From Azolla caroliniana (taxonomy: Eukaryota > Polypodiophyta), in the NCBI GenBank assembly GCA_043228905.1, contig JBHGNT010000001.1, forward strand, positions 18,414,001 through 18,478,000: DNA of 64,000 nucleotides. The letters are read 5' to 3'. The notes under the pieces were generated by a model, which saw nothing but the letters and a program-made list of their open reading frames with translations, made no database searches and had not been told where the DNA came from. Numbering within the stretch: the stretch's first letter is position 1; every line of letters begins with the position of its first letter. The position numbers and the translations under genes were made by a program. Below are positions 9,450 through 20,356 of the stretch, piece by piece.

Positions 9450-12400
9450 TTACTGTGCGGTTGAAGCGCGACGGGGCGTGGACAGCGGTTCTGGGCAAAA
9501 GGTTGGCACAGGTGTGGATGTGGGCATGGGCGTGGGTGGTGGTAGCTGATAGAAGGGCGTCATGCAAGACTGGTGGGCGAAGGCAGAGCGGTTGTTGGAG
9601 GCATGATGGAGCAGGTATGTAGCGTTGCATATCTGCTTTTGAACTTCGAAGGGACCGATCCATCGGTGCATGAGCGACTCACTCAGGCCGTGACAACGGA
9701 TGGGGAAATAGATGAGGACTTTGTTGCCGGTGTGGTATTGATGGTTGGCGCGGCCTGCGTCGTGTTGGTGTTTTTGGCGTAGCTGTGCTTGGTGCAGGTT
9801 TCTCGTGATGGTGTTGCGGAGGAGGAGCTGGAGTTGTTGCAGGGGGGACCACTAGGACACTGCGTCAGAGTGGAGTGGCATGGTTGGTTGCGGGATTGCC
9901 ACTTCTGGGGGTAAGCGCGGGTTCCTGCCGTAAAGGGCCCGGAAGGGGCTAATGCAAGTGGAGGCTTGCACAACTATGTTGTAGGTGTGTGTAACGAAGG
10001 GCAAGATCTGGTCCCAAGTCGAGTGTAGCGGATCGATGTAGGCCGAGATTTACTGTTTTAAGGTTCGGTTGAGGCGCTCTGTCAATCCATTCGTTTGCGG
10101 ATGGTAGGGTGACGTGAATAATTGTTGGATTCCTAATTGTGTAGAAATGAGACGTAGGAGCTCGCTGTTGAACTGGGGTCTCCGATCGGACAAGATTTGG
10201 GGTGGGCAACCATGGGGGAAGATGATTTTCTCCAACAATTTGGTGGCGATGGTCGTAGCCTTCGCATCTGGGATAGCGGCCGTCTTAGCCCAACGCATCA
10301 AGTACCCGGTTATGACGAGGATGAATTTGTTCCCTACTTATGACTCGGGAAAGGGGCCCAAAATATCCCATCCGACGATTTCAAATGGAGCTTGAACCTG
10401 TATTGGATGTAAGAGGCCTTGCGCCACTTGAGGTGATTTTATGGCCTGACATGAGTTGCATGCTTTGATGTAGGAGGCGACCTCGTGGCGTAGCCTTGGC
10501 CAATAGAATTTGCAACGGATTTTGTCTAGCACCTTGTGAAAACCCAATTGGCCAAACAACGGGTTATCGTGGAAGAAAGAAAGGTAAGACAGGCGCAGTT
10601 GCTCAGGCACGTAGACCCAGGGTTCCTTGCCTACTTCGTAGAAAAGCAAGTCATTAGCATGGATCATGAATTGCTTGGTGAGGGAGGATCTAGGCTCGAC
10701 TCGTAGGCGTTGGCAGATGTCTTGGATCTTTTTTTCGTGTTGTTGCATGTTGGCCATTTGGGATGAGGATATGGGGAAATCGATTGTTCTAGAGGCGATT
10801 TGGTTCGCCTAAAAGAATATGCGGGATAATCCATCGGCGACGATGTTCTGGGGACCGCGGTGATAGATAGTGTAGAGTGAATGTGTAATCTTGCAGCGCC
10901 AAAGCCCAACGGAGTAAGTGATCAGGTGGGTGAGCCTTCTTTATGAGGGAGAGCAATGGTTGATGGTCGGTTTTGACTGATGTGTTTGATCCGTGTAGGT
11001 ACAGGTGGAAACGATGGAATGCCCAGACTATGGGGAGCAACTCTTTTTCGGTTGTCGAGTAATTTTGTTCGGCTTTGGTAAGTGACCGGCTTATGTAGGA
11101 AATCAGGCATAGTTGGTCGTTGTTGTCAGATTGGAGCAGGACCGCGCCAAGGCCAACATTGGAGGCATTCGTCTGTAGACGGAAAGGCTTCATGAAATCA
11201 GGGTGTGACAAGAGGTCAGAGGCTTGGAGCGTTTGCTTGAGCTGCAGGAAGCTGGATTCGCAGGCGTCAATCCATAGGAAGGGTGCGTCTTTTTGCAGGA
11301 GCGTGTGTCGTGGGGCTGACAGGTCGGCTAGCCGTGGGATGAAGTGGAGAGAGAACGTGAGGAGGTCGAGGAAGCGTTGAAGTTGCTTGACTATGGTGGG
11401 GCGTGGGAATTTTTGGATTGCTTCCGTCTTCTTTGGGTCCATCTGTATTCCGTCGGAGGACATGACGTACCCAAGGAAGCGGAGGCATGTACTACCCTAG
11501 CGACACTTCTTCCATTGCAACGGCATTCGATAGCGTTGAACACAAGTTAGGACATCCTGAAGGACTTGGAGGTGTTCCGCCCAGGTGCTTGTATATATCA
11601 TAATATCATCTAGATAGACAATGACGACACGGCGGGTGATGAGATCGTCGAAGATAGCATTAGCCATTCGCTGGAATGTGCTCCCAACATCGTATAGGTC
11701 GAAGGTCATTCGTGTGAGCTGAAAAATGTCTTTCCTAGTGCGGAATGCAGTTTTGTGGGCATCTTCAGGATTCATAGGGATCTACCAATATCCTTAGGCC
11801 AGATCAAGGGAGGAGAAGTACTTTGATTTGCCAAGCTGGCCGAGGAGGTTGTTGATACGAGGGAGAGGATATCGGTCATGGGTGGTGACATGGTTCAGTT
11901 GTCGGAAGTCAACACAAAAATGGTAAGAGCCATTGCCTTTTTTTACCATGTCTGGCTCCGAGATCCACTCGCTCTTGGAAGGTGTGATAATCCCCTGTTG
12001 TAGCATGGTTTTGATGGCTTTGTTGATGCGCTCATGGTCGAGAGGGGAGCGACGTCGGGGAGTTGCGTTGATGGGGCGGGCATTGCCTATAGGAATCGTG
12101 TGGTGGATCGGAAAGTGAACTGAGGGAGGCTTTGCATGTGGTGTAGACATCGAGGGAAAGGTGGCTAGGAGTCGTCAGATGTCATCGATGCGCTCTGTCG
12201 GTGATACCAGGTATTGTGTGTTGCTGATGTGGGTGGTAGCTCGCGGATTAGTGATGAGTGCGATCAGAAGGTGATTGGGGAGGATGAGTTGTTGCGAGGA
12301 GAAATCGAGAAAGGCTCAACTATGGAGGAACCAATCGCAGCCCAGGGTGATTGGGAACAACTAGCGTGGGAGGACGTAGAAACAATGTTGGATTCGGGCG

Positions 12401-12731
12401 GAACGGATGGTGAGCATGCACATGACTTGCGTATGTGACTGGTACAACCGTTGCTGGTCGCCGAAGAGGATTTAATGGGTGGTGCATGGCTCGTGGCAAG
12501 TTGGAATTGGGTGACTAAATCTGCGCTTATGGAAGAGATGATGCTGCCAGAGTCGAGGAGAACTTCTTGGGTCATGTGTTGGAGGCGGGCGATCGTGGTA
12601 CAAATGGGAGAAGTTGATGACATGGAGGCGTGGACGTGTGGGGGCGGCTCGATCATGGTATAAACGGGAGAAGTTGATGACGTGGAGGCGTGGACGTGCT
12701 GGGGCGGCTCTCCCTGTGGCACCCTGTGCAT
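9450..12731 (-). pseudogene. Element C pol (PR-RT-RNaseH-IN), decayed
   Basis: The start at 12731 overlaps the gag stop by one base (TAATG). The N-terminus has two copies of a 20-residue Pro/His/Ser/Thr-rich unit (PPPHVHAS core), then protease VLLDSGSIISSIS, RT with intact YLDD (about 11605-11617), RNase H QTNASNVGLGAVLLQ (D to N), the HHCC zinc region, and integrase with VGWDILGPF, LSDRRPQF and TERLNRT (DDE intact). A frameshift near 12465 and several stops (for example at 10338 and 10050) inactivate it. The last codons end at 9450, just before the polypurine tract. Confidence 0.85.
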
Positions 12732-13684
12732 TAGTTTTCCGGGAGCTCAGAGAGGAAGGCAGTGTCGGCTAATTGGATGTTCTGCTTGTGTTGTTGATTT
12801 TGCCACTTTTGGCAGTGACGCCGGATGTGGCCATAGTTGTTGTAGTACAAACATTTGGGGCGTCCATGGCTATCTCATTCAGGCAATGCACGCCTGGCGC
12901 GTAACAACGCGTTCTGGATGTCGATGTCCATGGGAGTGGCGGCTGACGTAGTGTTTGTATGATTGTGACTGAGATTACTTGGTGTGTGCAGGTCGTGTGC
13001 GTCTGCAACTTCGATGCGTTTTGCGGTGAGGATGGCTTCGTGTAGTGTCTTTGGGCCTTGATTGTGTACACTACGGCGGAGTTCATGCCGGATACGCGGC
13101 CAGAAGAAAAACAACTTCATGTCTTCCGACATGTTGGCGTCAGCCCGACGTAGGATCTACACAAACCGAACTGTGAACTGGGTGATGGGTTCGCGTGGTT
13201 GGTAGGTGATTGACTCGAGTTGTTGTAGGGCCGTCTGATGGGAGTCCTGATGAGCAAAATTCCGAATCATGGCTGCCCGTAACAGATCCCAATCGTTGCG
13301 TGTCTCCTCAGGTTGTTGTACGAGCCATGTTGCTGCAATATTCTCGAGGAGTGTCTTCATTTCCATTGCCTTCTAGGGGTGTGGCCACTGGTGGTAACTA
13401 GCCACCATTTCGAAATGATCCGGCCAAGAGAGGATGTCTTCCAATGGTAGGCCGGAGAATGGTTTTGGGCGAACTTGAGGTTCCGAGAGATTCTGTTGTG
13501 GCTTGGATCGTGCTGAGAGGAATGACAACATGGCTTGGTTAGTATGGTTAACTTGTAAAATAATGTTGGACAATGCCTGAACCAATTGGTCAATTGACGA
13601 TGTGGGCTGATGTTCTTGATTTTGTTGTTGTAGGAATTCTGGATTCATGGAGTTTGCATTGCCGCTATTGATGTCGTGTTGCAT
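12731..13684 (-). pseudogene. Element C gag, decayed
   Basis: The start at 13684 gives MQHDINSGNANSMNPEF, then a capsid with RPKPFSGLPLEDILSW and HFEMVASYHQW, the CA C-terminal part (RADANMSEDMKLFF), PMDIDIQNA, and a knuckle reading KCLYYNNYGHIRRHC, whose second Cys is Tyr. TAG near 13373 and TAG after TVRFV (about 13157) interrupt it, and a TGA lies before the knuckle. The stop TAA at 12731-12733 overlaps the pol ATG. Confidence 0.85.
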
Positions 13685-13744
13685 CGTGGCGTGTGTTGTT
13701 GGGGTCGTGAGTTGGGGCTGCTTTGCCCGTCTTCTCCGCCAAGA

Positions 13745-13952
13745 TGTGAATTGCTCTCAAAATAGCTCCCTTTCCATTACGTTCTAAGTTCTCTCTTATA
13801 GGCTACTCTTATAGACTACTCTAGCGTGGTGGGTGTTTTCTCGCTCCAATTAGCTCTTCTAATTATGGGGGCTTGGTAGGGGCGTAATTTGGGTGTGGAT
13901 AATGTGACCCTAGTTAGGTGGGTTCTTGGTTAGGATCCGTGGTAATACCACA
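13745..13952 (-). repeat. Element C 5' LTR (208 bp)
   Basis: Same termini as the left LTR. Internal sequence begins on the minus strand with TCTTGGCGGAGAAGACGGG, presumably the primer site; I cannot assign its tRNA. Confidence 0.8.
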
Positions 13953-14140
13953 ATATGTAAATATGTACATACACATACATACATGCGTTACATACTACAT
14001 ACATATTAGAATCAGGCATATATATATTGACATACATATATACATAATACATACATACATACATACACATTCTTACAAACATATTTTATATATTATATAT
14101 TACACACATATATTATTATACATACCATTATAGACAAATG
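13953..14140. repeat. AC/AT-rich microsatellite, continuation
   Basis: (ACAT)n-like sequence that was contiguous with 9027-9209 before element C inserted. It is closely similar to 48060-48137. No coding potential. Confidence 0.8.
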
Positions 14141-14164
14141 CATATATGATATCCAAAACGATGG

Positions 14165-17100
14165 TGGAACAGGGAATAGAGAGAGTGCAATAGAGAGCCA
14201 CCTCAACGACACAACATGGGAACTCTAAAGAAGCATCCCCGCCAACAGAATCTAAGGAGTGGCCTCGACCAATCCTATTCTCACCAGAAGAAGAGGCTGA
14301 ATTCAAATTAGAGGTTCATCATCTAACTCAACTCTCCGTGATCTGCAGAGTGGTGGGAGCTATGCCGAATAGCGGTGACTGCAAAAGATTTATTACAAGC
14401 CTCTATGCTGCAAGAAATGGCGGCACCAACCAAGGGCATTACGACGTTATACGCCGAAGATATTAATATGCTGGAACGATTGGATGATACTGAGCTTCAG
14501 GCATACCTCGATGAAAACCCACGGATTGTGCCATTATTTGAAATTGACGTAATGGAATCCGCTGCGGAGTATGCTTCAAGAGGAGGAGTATGAGCCTGAT
14601 CCTGAGTCAATAATAGACTTAAGTAGGGCGCAAGAAGCGTTCGAAAAAGAAATGGAAATCTCGCGTCACGTCACCGCTTTTGCATTAGAAGAAGTCAACG
14701 TCGGAGAGACAAAGGTGCCGCTACTACTCTCAATTGCGAGGGATCTTACCTCAGGTGAGAGGACGACAATGACAGAACTGCTTTGGGAATATAGGGATGT
14801 TTTGCATGGTCACATGAGGACATGAAAGGGCTGGATCCGAAATTTTATCAGCATAAGATCAACTTGTCCACCGATGTGAAACCTGTGCAGCAGCGATGCT
14901 AACGAATGAACCCAAATTACGCAGCTCGCGTAAAAGAGGAAATTGACAATTTGTTGGAAGCAGGGTTCATTCGGCCGGTCAAACAAGACAGGTGGTTGAG
15001 TCCAATAGTCGTAGTGCTGAAGAAGAATGGCAAAATACACGTTTGTGTGGATTCCCGCAAGCTAAACGTTGTAACAATTACAGACGCGTTTCCCTTACCA
15101 TTTACAAATAGGTACTAGACGTCGTCACGGGCCATGGCATGTATAGTTTTTTGGATGGCTTCAGTGGATACAATCAAGTATGTATGCACCTTGATGACCA
15201 AGAAAAGACCGCGTTCGTGACAGACTGCGGCATGTTTGTTGCCGTAGTAACGATATTTGGTCTGAAAACGGCGTCCGCCACTTTCCAACGAACAATTGCG
15301 GTGATTTTTGGAGAATACATACCTGCATTTATGCAAGTTTTTCTCGATGACTTTGTGGTGTATGGAATGCGAGGGGAACATTTGGGGCATCTACAGCTTT
15401 GTTTGGAATGTTGTCGTACATCACGCCTCAGTCTTAATCCGGCGAAATGTGCATTTGGTGTCACCAGCGGAGCACTGCTCGGACTTATAGTAAGCAAGGA
15501 GGGGATAGTAGTAGACCCCAACAAAATCACAACAATCATCGAAGCGAGGACCCCAACTAATGCAAAAAGCCCTTACCCGTGTTTTAAGGAAAATATGTTG
15601 GCACAACCATATGTTACGATACTTGGCGGATTTTGCGACTCCAGTACACGCCGTCATACACCATACTCCTTTCAAGTGGATGGCAGTAGAAGACAAAGCG
15701 TATGAGGCACTAAAGATAATGCTAACTCAAGCACTAGTCGTACAACCACTACATTGGACGACACCTTTTCACGTATTTGTAGATGCCTTAGATATCACGA
15801 TAGGTAGTGCATTGATGCAGCTCACAGAGCCTAATTGGTACCTACCGGTTTATTATGCCCAGTCGTAAATTATCGGATGCCGAACGGAACTGCTCCACGA
15901 CTAAGCATGAAGCCTTGGGTATGATCTACATCATCAACAAATTCCAGCATTATCTACTCGGACGGAAATTTACGTTTCACGTAGACCATGTGGCATTACT
16001 CTACCTAGTCTAGAAGCAGACGTTGACAGGGAAGCTCACCAGATGGATGTTGCTGCTCCAAGAGTTCGACTTCGTGATTCAACATCGGCCGGGTACACAT
16101 CATGTCGTAGCTGACTTCTAAACCAGAATAGATAACGGTGATAACGCGTTGCGACAAGATGGTGACTTTCCCGACGCTGATATTCTACAGGTCGCGACCA
16201 CGGTGTCACGAGAAGAAAAGAATTTTCTGGATCATTGGCTCATGGAAATGACCTAATTTTTTACCACGGGGTTGCCACCACCACATCTACAGACGGACGA
16301 AAAGAAACGACTAGCAATCCGGAGTCGTAACTTCTATCTGGTCGAGGGTGTACTCTACCATAAAGGCAGCAATGGCATTTGGCAGCATGGAATACAGCAA
16401 GATGAGAAGGAAGCTATACTACGCAAAGCTCATTGTGGTACAACCGGAGGACATTACGCAAGTGATTTCATGACTAGAAAAGTATGGCAAGCGAGTCTTT
16501 GGTGGCCAACTATGCAAAAGGATGCGTATTAATACTGTAAACAATGTGATCTATGTCAACGCTTGGGGCAGCCTATGGAGCTCACAATAATGCCTCACCA
16601 ACCAGTACTTCCACTTGACCCATTCCAAAAATGGGGTCTCGATTTTGTCGGTCCCTTTACGCTGGTAGCAGCATGGACAGGCAACAAATACGTGCTCGTG
16701 GCCATAGATTACAGCACAAAGTGGGTCGAAGCCAAACCATTACGAGACAATACTACGATGTCTACGGTAAAATTCCTTCATGAACACATCTGGTGCCGTT
16801 TTGGTTGCCCAATAGAGTTCATAAGCGACCAAGGGAGCCATTTCTTGAATTTGGTCATCCACGAACTCACGCACCATTATGCCGTAGTACACAAGAAGAG
16901 TACGCCATATTGCCCACAGGCAAATGGGTTAGCAGAGTCCACGAACAAGCCATTACAGACTATCCTGAAAAAGATAGTGAATGAGAATAGAATAGACTAG
17001 GACACAAAGCTGCACAGCCCGTTGTCGGCATACCGAACGAGTTACAAAACAAGTATATAGTCCACGCCTTTCTGGTTAGCATTTGGGTTAGAGGCCATAA

Positions 17101-17525
17101 TGCCTAGTTTATGGATTCAAGTACGCGACAGATTGTCGGAAGGCCAGTCCGAGCAAATCCGGCTACAACAACCGCTCGAACTAGGCGAAGCTCGAGTCTG
17201 CAGCATGGCCATATTAGAACAAGAGCAACAACAATGTAAGGCGTGCGTAGATGGACATCGGGACAGATGAGAGAAAGACTTCAAGGTTGGGAAAGTCGTA
17301 TTAGTCTTTCAAACGCGCATGGGGCCAATGCCAGGAAAGTTACGATTCCACTAGACAGGGCCGTAATGGATAATTGGGGTGGGAAATGGGACCTTTTAAT
17401 TAGGTACACTCACCGGAGAAGTGTTATGCCAAAAAGTGAACGGATTTTGACTGAAGCCTTACCTAGGATTTACGCCTCCAAACCCGTTTCCCGCTGTAAT
17501 GGACACCGCGGATGGATCCCACAGT
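14165..17525 (+). pseudogene. Ty3/gypsy element F pol, decayed
   Basis: Upstream polyprotein remnants (EWPRPILFSPEEEAEFK; ERLDDTELQAYLDENPRIVP at 14466) lead into RT (KEEIDNLLEAGFIRPVKQD, about 14932; SFLDGFSGYNQV, 15146; catalytic FLDD at about 15340). Next come RNase H (FHVFVDALDITIGSAL; KFTFHVDHVALLYLV), the zinc region (HCGTTGGHYAS... CKQCDLCQR) and integrase (WGLDFVGPF, FISDQGSHF, GLAESTNK: DDE all present, 16635-16950). The C-terminal region runs to about 17525. Frameshifts (about 14590, 14820, 15120, 15705) and TAG/TAA stops disable it. No protease or 5' LTR is visible. Confidence 0.85.
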
Positions 17526-17647
17526 AACCAATAGTCGGGACCCACAGGTAACAAATGTAACAATAATGTTGTACCAGTAACCGTTGGAGAAAAAAAAGGA
17601 AAAAATGAAAAAAGAGAGAAGATATTCATGACTATCAAAAGGACTTT

Positions 17648-18600
17648 ATGCATGCACAAGTTCCAAAAACAAGAACAAGCGTCGCCACGATGTCACACAG
17701 GCCAATGAACCCTAATGAACAAAAAGAAGGAAATAGAAGGTTTTCTGCACATTACAGAAAACAACCTCCCTCCTCTCCTCGCTCTCCTCGTGCTCCTCGT
17801 TCTCCTTGCTCTCCTGCATACCGCAGACACCACGCACAACGCAACTCACGTGCTTCACCCGTCCAGCTCTCTCCGCACAAACCCTGTCCACCCACGACGT
17901 TGATCATCATCTCTGCAGCCTTGCACAGGTGGCTCCTAGAAAAGGGGTTTGACAGGTACATCCGGGTAGCAGATGCACAACCGCACCCCGATGCACTAGA
18001 CATCTCTAGGAAGTTCAACATTGACACGGTGACGAATGCTTGTATCTGGAAGAAGTTGTGTCTATTTGCAACAGGCAAGAAGCACTTCGAAATACCTTGA
18101 TCTAACAAACTGGAGAAGTATTTTGGACAATACTCGACATTCACCAAGGCATACAAAACAAAGAAAATCTCAGATCCCTTTTTTCGGGAGATTGCAAAGT
18201 TCTTGCTGGAAGTCGGATGCGTACATGTTAATGCCTACAGAATGCCAAAACAAAAGGCAGGCATTATCATCGACACATTCGAAGGTCACACAGTAGATTG
18301 GGGAGTAATTACGGGATCAGCGTTGTGAGAGGAACTTCACGCATATCAAGTTGGAAAGAAGGTAAGGACGATTATTCAACAATACCTTGCGGTACTATTT
18401 CCACTGCTCCGATGAATAGCAAACCTACGCCTCCGCCACGATATCTGTGAAAACGACGACTAGCAGAATTGGCAACCACGGAATGGGAAGAAGAACCACA
18501 ACCTTCCCACTTCGTCGTGGAACCAACGTGGCCGGAGCAGCCAGCAGAGACCATCAAAGCAATGACAACAATCAGTGAGCAGGACCTAGAGATCAACTGC
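17648..18600 (+). pseudogene. Extra ORF downstream of integrase (element F), function unknown
   Basis: The open frame 17648-18100 starts with a basic Ser/Pro/Arg-rich segment (PRSPRAPRSPCSP, about residues 43-55). A conserved block follows: LHRWLLEKGFDRYI, DALDISRKFNIDT and GKKHFEIP. Homology continues in other frames to about 18415 (REIAKFLLEVGCVHVNAYRM; KKVRTIIQQYL). The same protein lies at the same place in element H (37997 on). Only about 120 bp separate it from integrase and no LTR intervenes, so it belongs to the element. I do not recognise the family. An accessory gag-like or aORF role is possible. Confidence 0.6.
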
Positions 18601-18790
18601 GGAAGCCCAAAGCCTAAGCATCGTAGGCTGTAAAGAGCTAGCGTATTCTAAGAGTACCATTTTTTATATAGTTTATCTTCTCTAATCTTGGTGTCCTGTC
18701 CATTGGCTTATTAGTGTCTTGTTTCGGTGTCTCATCTCTATACAAGACGGCGTTACAGTAAACGCAAGGTAAGTACGCGTTGGGTGCTAC
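18601..18790 (+). other. Element F tail, no gene seen
   Basis: Non-coding stretch with AAAGAGCTAGCGTATTC, similar to the GCGTATTCTCTATGC region after element H. It may be LTR-derived but no boundary can be fixed. Confidence 0.3.
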
Positions 18791-19639
18791 TCCCTAAGAA
18801 GTCCTTTCACGTGTTCGTGGATGCATCCGACATAGCCATCGAGAGCGCACTCATACAACTAACTGAGCCGAACTAGTATCGACTAGTGTACTATTATAGC
18901 CGCAAATTAATGGACATCAAACGTAATTACTCCATGACAAAGCATGAAGCATTAGGAATGATATATAGCGTTAACAAATTTTGGCATTACTGTGTTTTGC
19001 TATGCCATTACACGCAGTGGTGCATCGCACTCCTTTCAAGTGGACGACAACGAAATTAGCAGTAAAAGTAACGCTTACGCAGGCTCCAGTTGTACAGCCT
19101 CCGTTCTGGACGAAGTCATTTCACGTGTTCATGGATGCATCCGACATAGCCATCCAGAGCGCACTCATGCGGGTAATTGAGCCGAACTAGTATCGATCAG
19201 TGTACTACTCTAGCCGCAAATTAATGGACATCAAACGTAATTACTCCATGACAGAGCATGAAGCATTAGGAATGATATATAGCGTTAACAAATTTCGGCA
19301 TTACCTAGTTGGTTGCAAGTTCACCTTTCACGTTGATCACACGACACTACTTTATCTCGTCTCAAAATAGTCAATGACTGGGAAGCTGGCCTGGTGAATG
19401 CTACTCTTGCATGAGTTTGAGTTCGAAATACAGCACCGGCTAGGGAACCAACATGCGGTGGAAGATTATCTAAGCAGGATAAAAAATGGCGAGGAAGCGG
19501 TTGAAGGGCACGATGACTTTCCAAATACTGGAATCTTGCGTATTTCGGGAAGTGATGCCGAAGAAGGCACGAACTTCCTGGACAAATGGCTAAAGGAAAT
19601 GACCTATTTCTTAAGTACATGGTTAACACCTCCACGCTC
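18791..19639 (+). pseudogene. Gypsy element G/H, left part: RNase H region
   Basis: Encodes FHVFVDASDIAIESAL, RKLMDIKRNYSMTKHEALG, TFHVDHTTLLYLV and HRLGNQHAVEDYLSRIKNGEE, the F-type RNase H and linker. It ends with WLKEMTYFLSTWL, exactly where element I was inserted. Reading resumes in the right half at 36808. Stops such as EPN* (TAG at 18874 and 19188) show decay. The RT part is missing on the left. Confidence 0.75.
18805..19304 (+). repeat. 314-bp-period direct repeat in RNase H
   Basis: 18805-18990 recurs as 19119-19304 with few differences: TTTCACGTGTTCGTGGATGC versus TTTCACGTGTTCATGGATGC, both ending in GGCATTAC. The repeated part encodes the same RNase H segment twice. Confidence 0.85.
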
Positions 19640-19643
19640 ACGT

Positions 19644-20312
19644 TGTCGTGAAGAAAACCGTCCCTTGGCGCAATCGGTGCATAGCGCGCGTAAACCGGCT
19701 CTTCACACGTGCGCGCCCTTAATGTATATAATAGAGATTAAGTACGTAGGTATATCCGGGGTAGTTAGATTCGGTAGGTAGGACGTAAATGAGGGGGGGG
19801 GACGGCTCCCTTCTGGACGCTATAAAGGAGAAGGAGACGCAGAGAGAAAGGGATCGCGCATTAGGGAGGACAAAGTGCTGTCGGACCGAAAACGGAACGC
19901 TTCTCCTCAGATTCGTTCTCCATCGCTCTTCTCTACAGGGTTTTCGGGAGGCTCGCGTTGCTTCGAGGAACGCCCGTGTGCTTCCGGCAGCACCTCCACC
20001 CTTTCCCCCTTTCGTGCGCAGACGAACAGGCATCGGCATCTGTTCGCCGGCCTATTCAGTTGTAACCGCTCGCGTGCTCCGTTGTGTATTTGGTATTTGT
20101 TAATATACAAACACTTGTGTGTCCCTGTCTCTGTGTCCATTCGCGTCTTTTGTGTTGACGGGCCGTGCCCCCCCCCCCCCCCCCTGCGTTTCTTTGCTCA
20201 TACGTGACCGGGCGTCTCTCTCTTTCTCTTTCCCCTTCTATCACCTACTCTTCGGTTCAAGACCTCGGTGGTCCCGCCTCGTTTCTCCACGCACGCGCAT
20301 AACAACGCGACA
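19644..20312 (+). repeat. Element I 5' LTR (669 bp)
   Basis: Runs TGTCGTGAAG...AACGCGACA. It contains a TATAAAG box at 19821-19827, a 9-G run, and a 17-C run around 20168-20184 (16 C in the right LTR). Positions 19665-19688 resemble the D-arm of tRNA-Trp. Over most of their length the two LTRs differ at few positions. Confidence 0.9.
19821..19827 (+). promoter_or_regulatory. TATA box in element I LTR
   Basis: TATAAAG in the context GACGCTATAAAGGAGAAGG, also present in the right LTR at 36313. The LTR promoter is expected to start transcription about 25-35 bp downstream. Confidence 0.5.
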
Positions 20313-20316
20313 TCTT

Positions 20317-20334
20317 TGGTGAACCCGACGTGAA
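20317..20334 (+). promoter_or_regulatory. Primer-binding site, tRNA-Trp (element I)
   Basis: TGGTGAACCCGACGTGAA lies 4 nt after the LTR. It is the reverse complement of the plant tRNA-Trp 3' end (TTCACGTCGGGTTCACCA, including CCA) over 18 nt. Identical sites occur in J and K. Confidence 0.85.
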
Positions 20335-20356
20335 ACAGGCGGCAGAGGAGCAGAAG

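Larger units (their letters stand above)
9210..13952 (-). mobile_element. Ty3/gypsy element C, complete but decayed (4.74 kb)
   Basis: Minus-strand element with LTRs at both ends and gag and pol in the expected order. ATAT flanks it at 9206-9209 and 13953-13956, a 4-bp target duplication. Joining the flanks gives CCATATGTAAATATGTAC, which exists unoccupied at about 48064-48081 in a paralogous microsatellite, so the boundaries are well supported. The LTRs differ by an 11-bp length change and several substitutions, so the insertion is not recent. Confidence 0.9.

Noticed and set aside
17752-18156. Minus-strand 134-codon frame opposite the F extra ORF
   Set aside because: The plus-strand protein is conserved with the H copy; the minus frame is not.
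20168-20184. Poly-C run in the I LTR as a regulatory element
   Set aside because: 17 versus 16 C in the two LTRs is within slippage or sequencing error, and no other evidence supports function.
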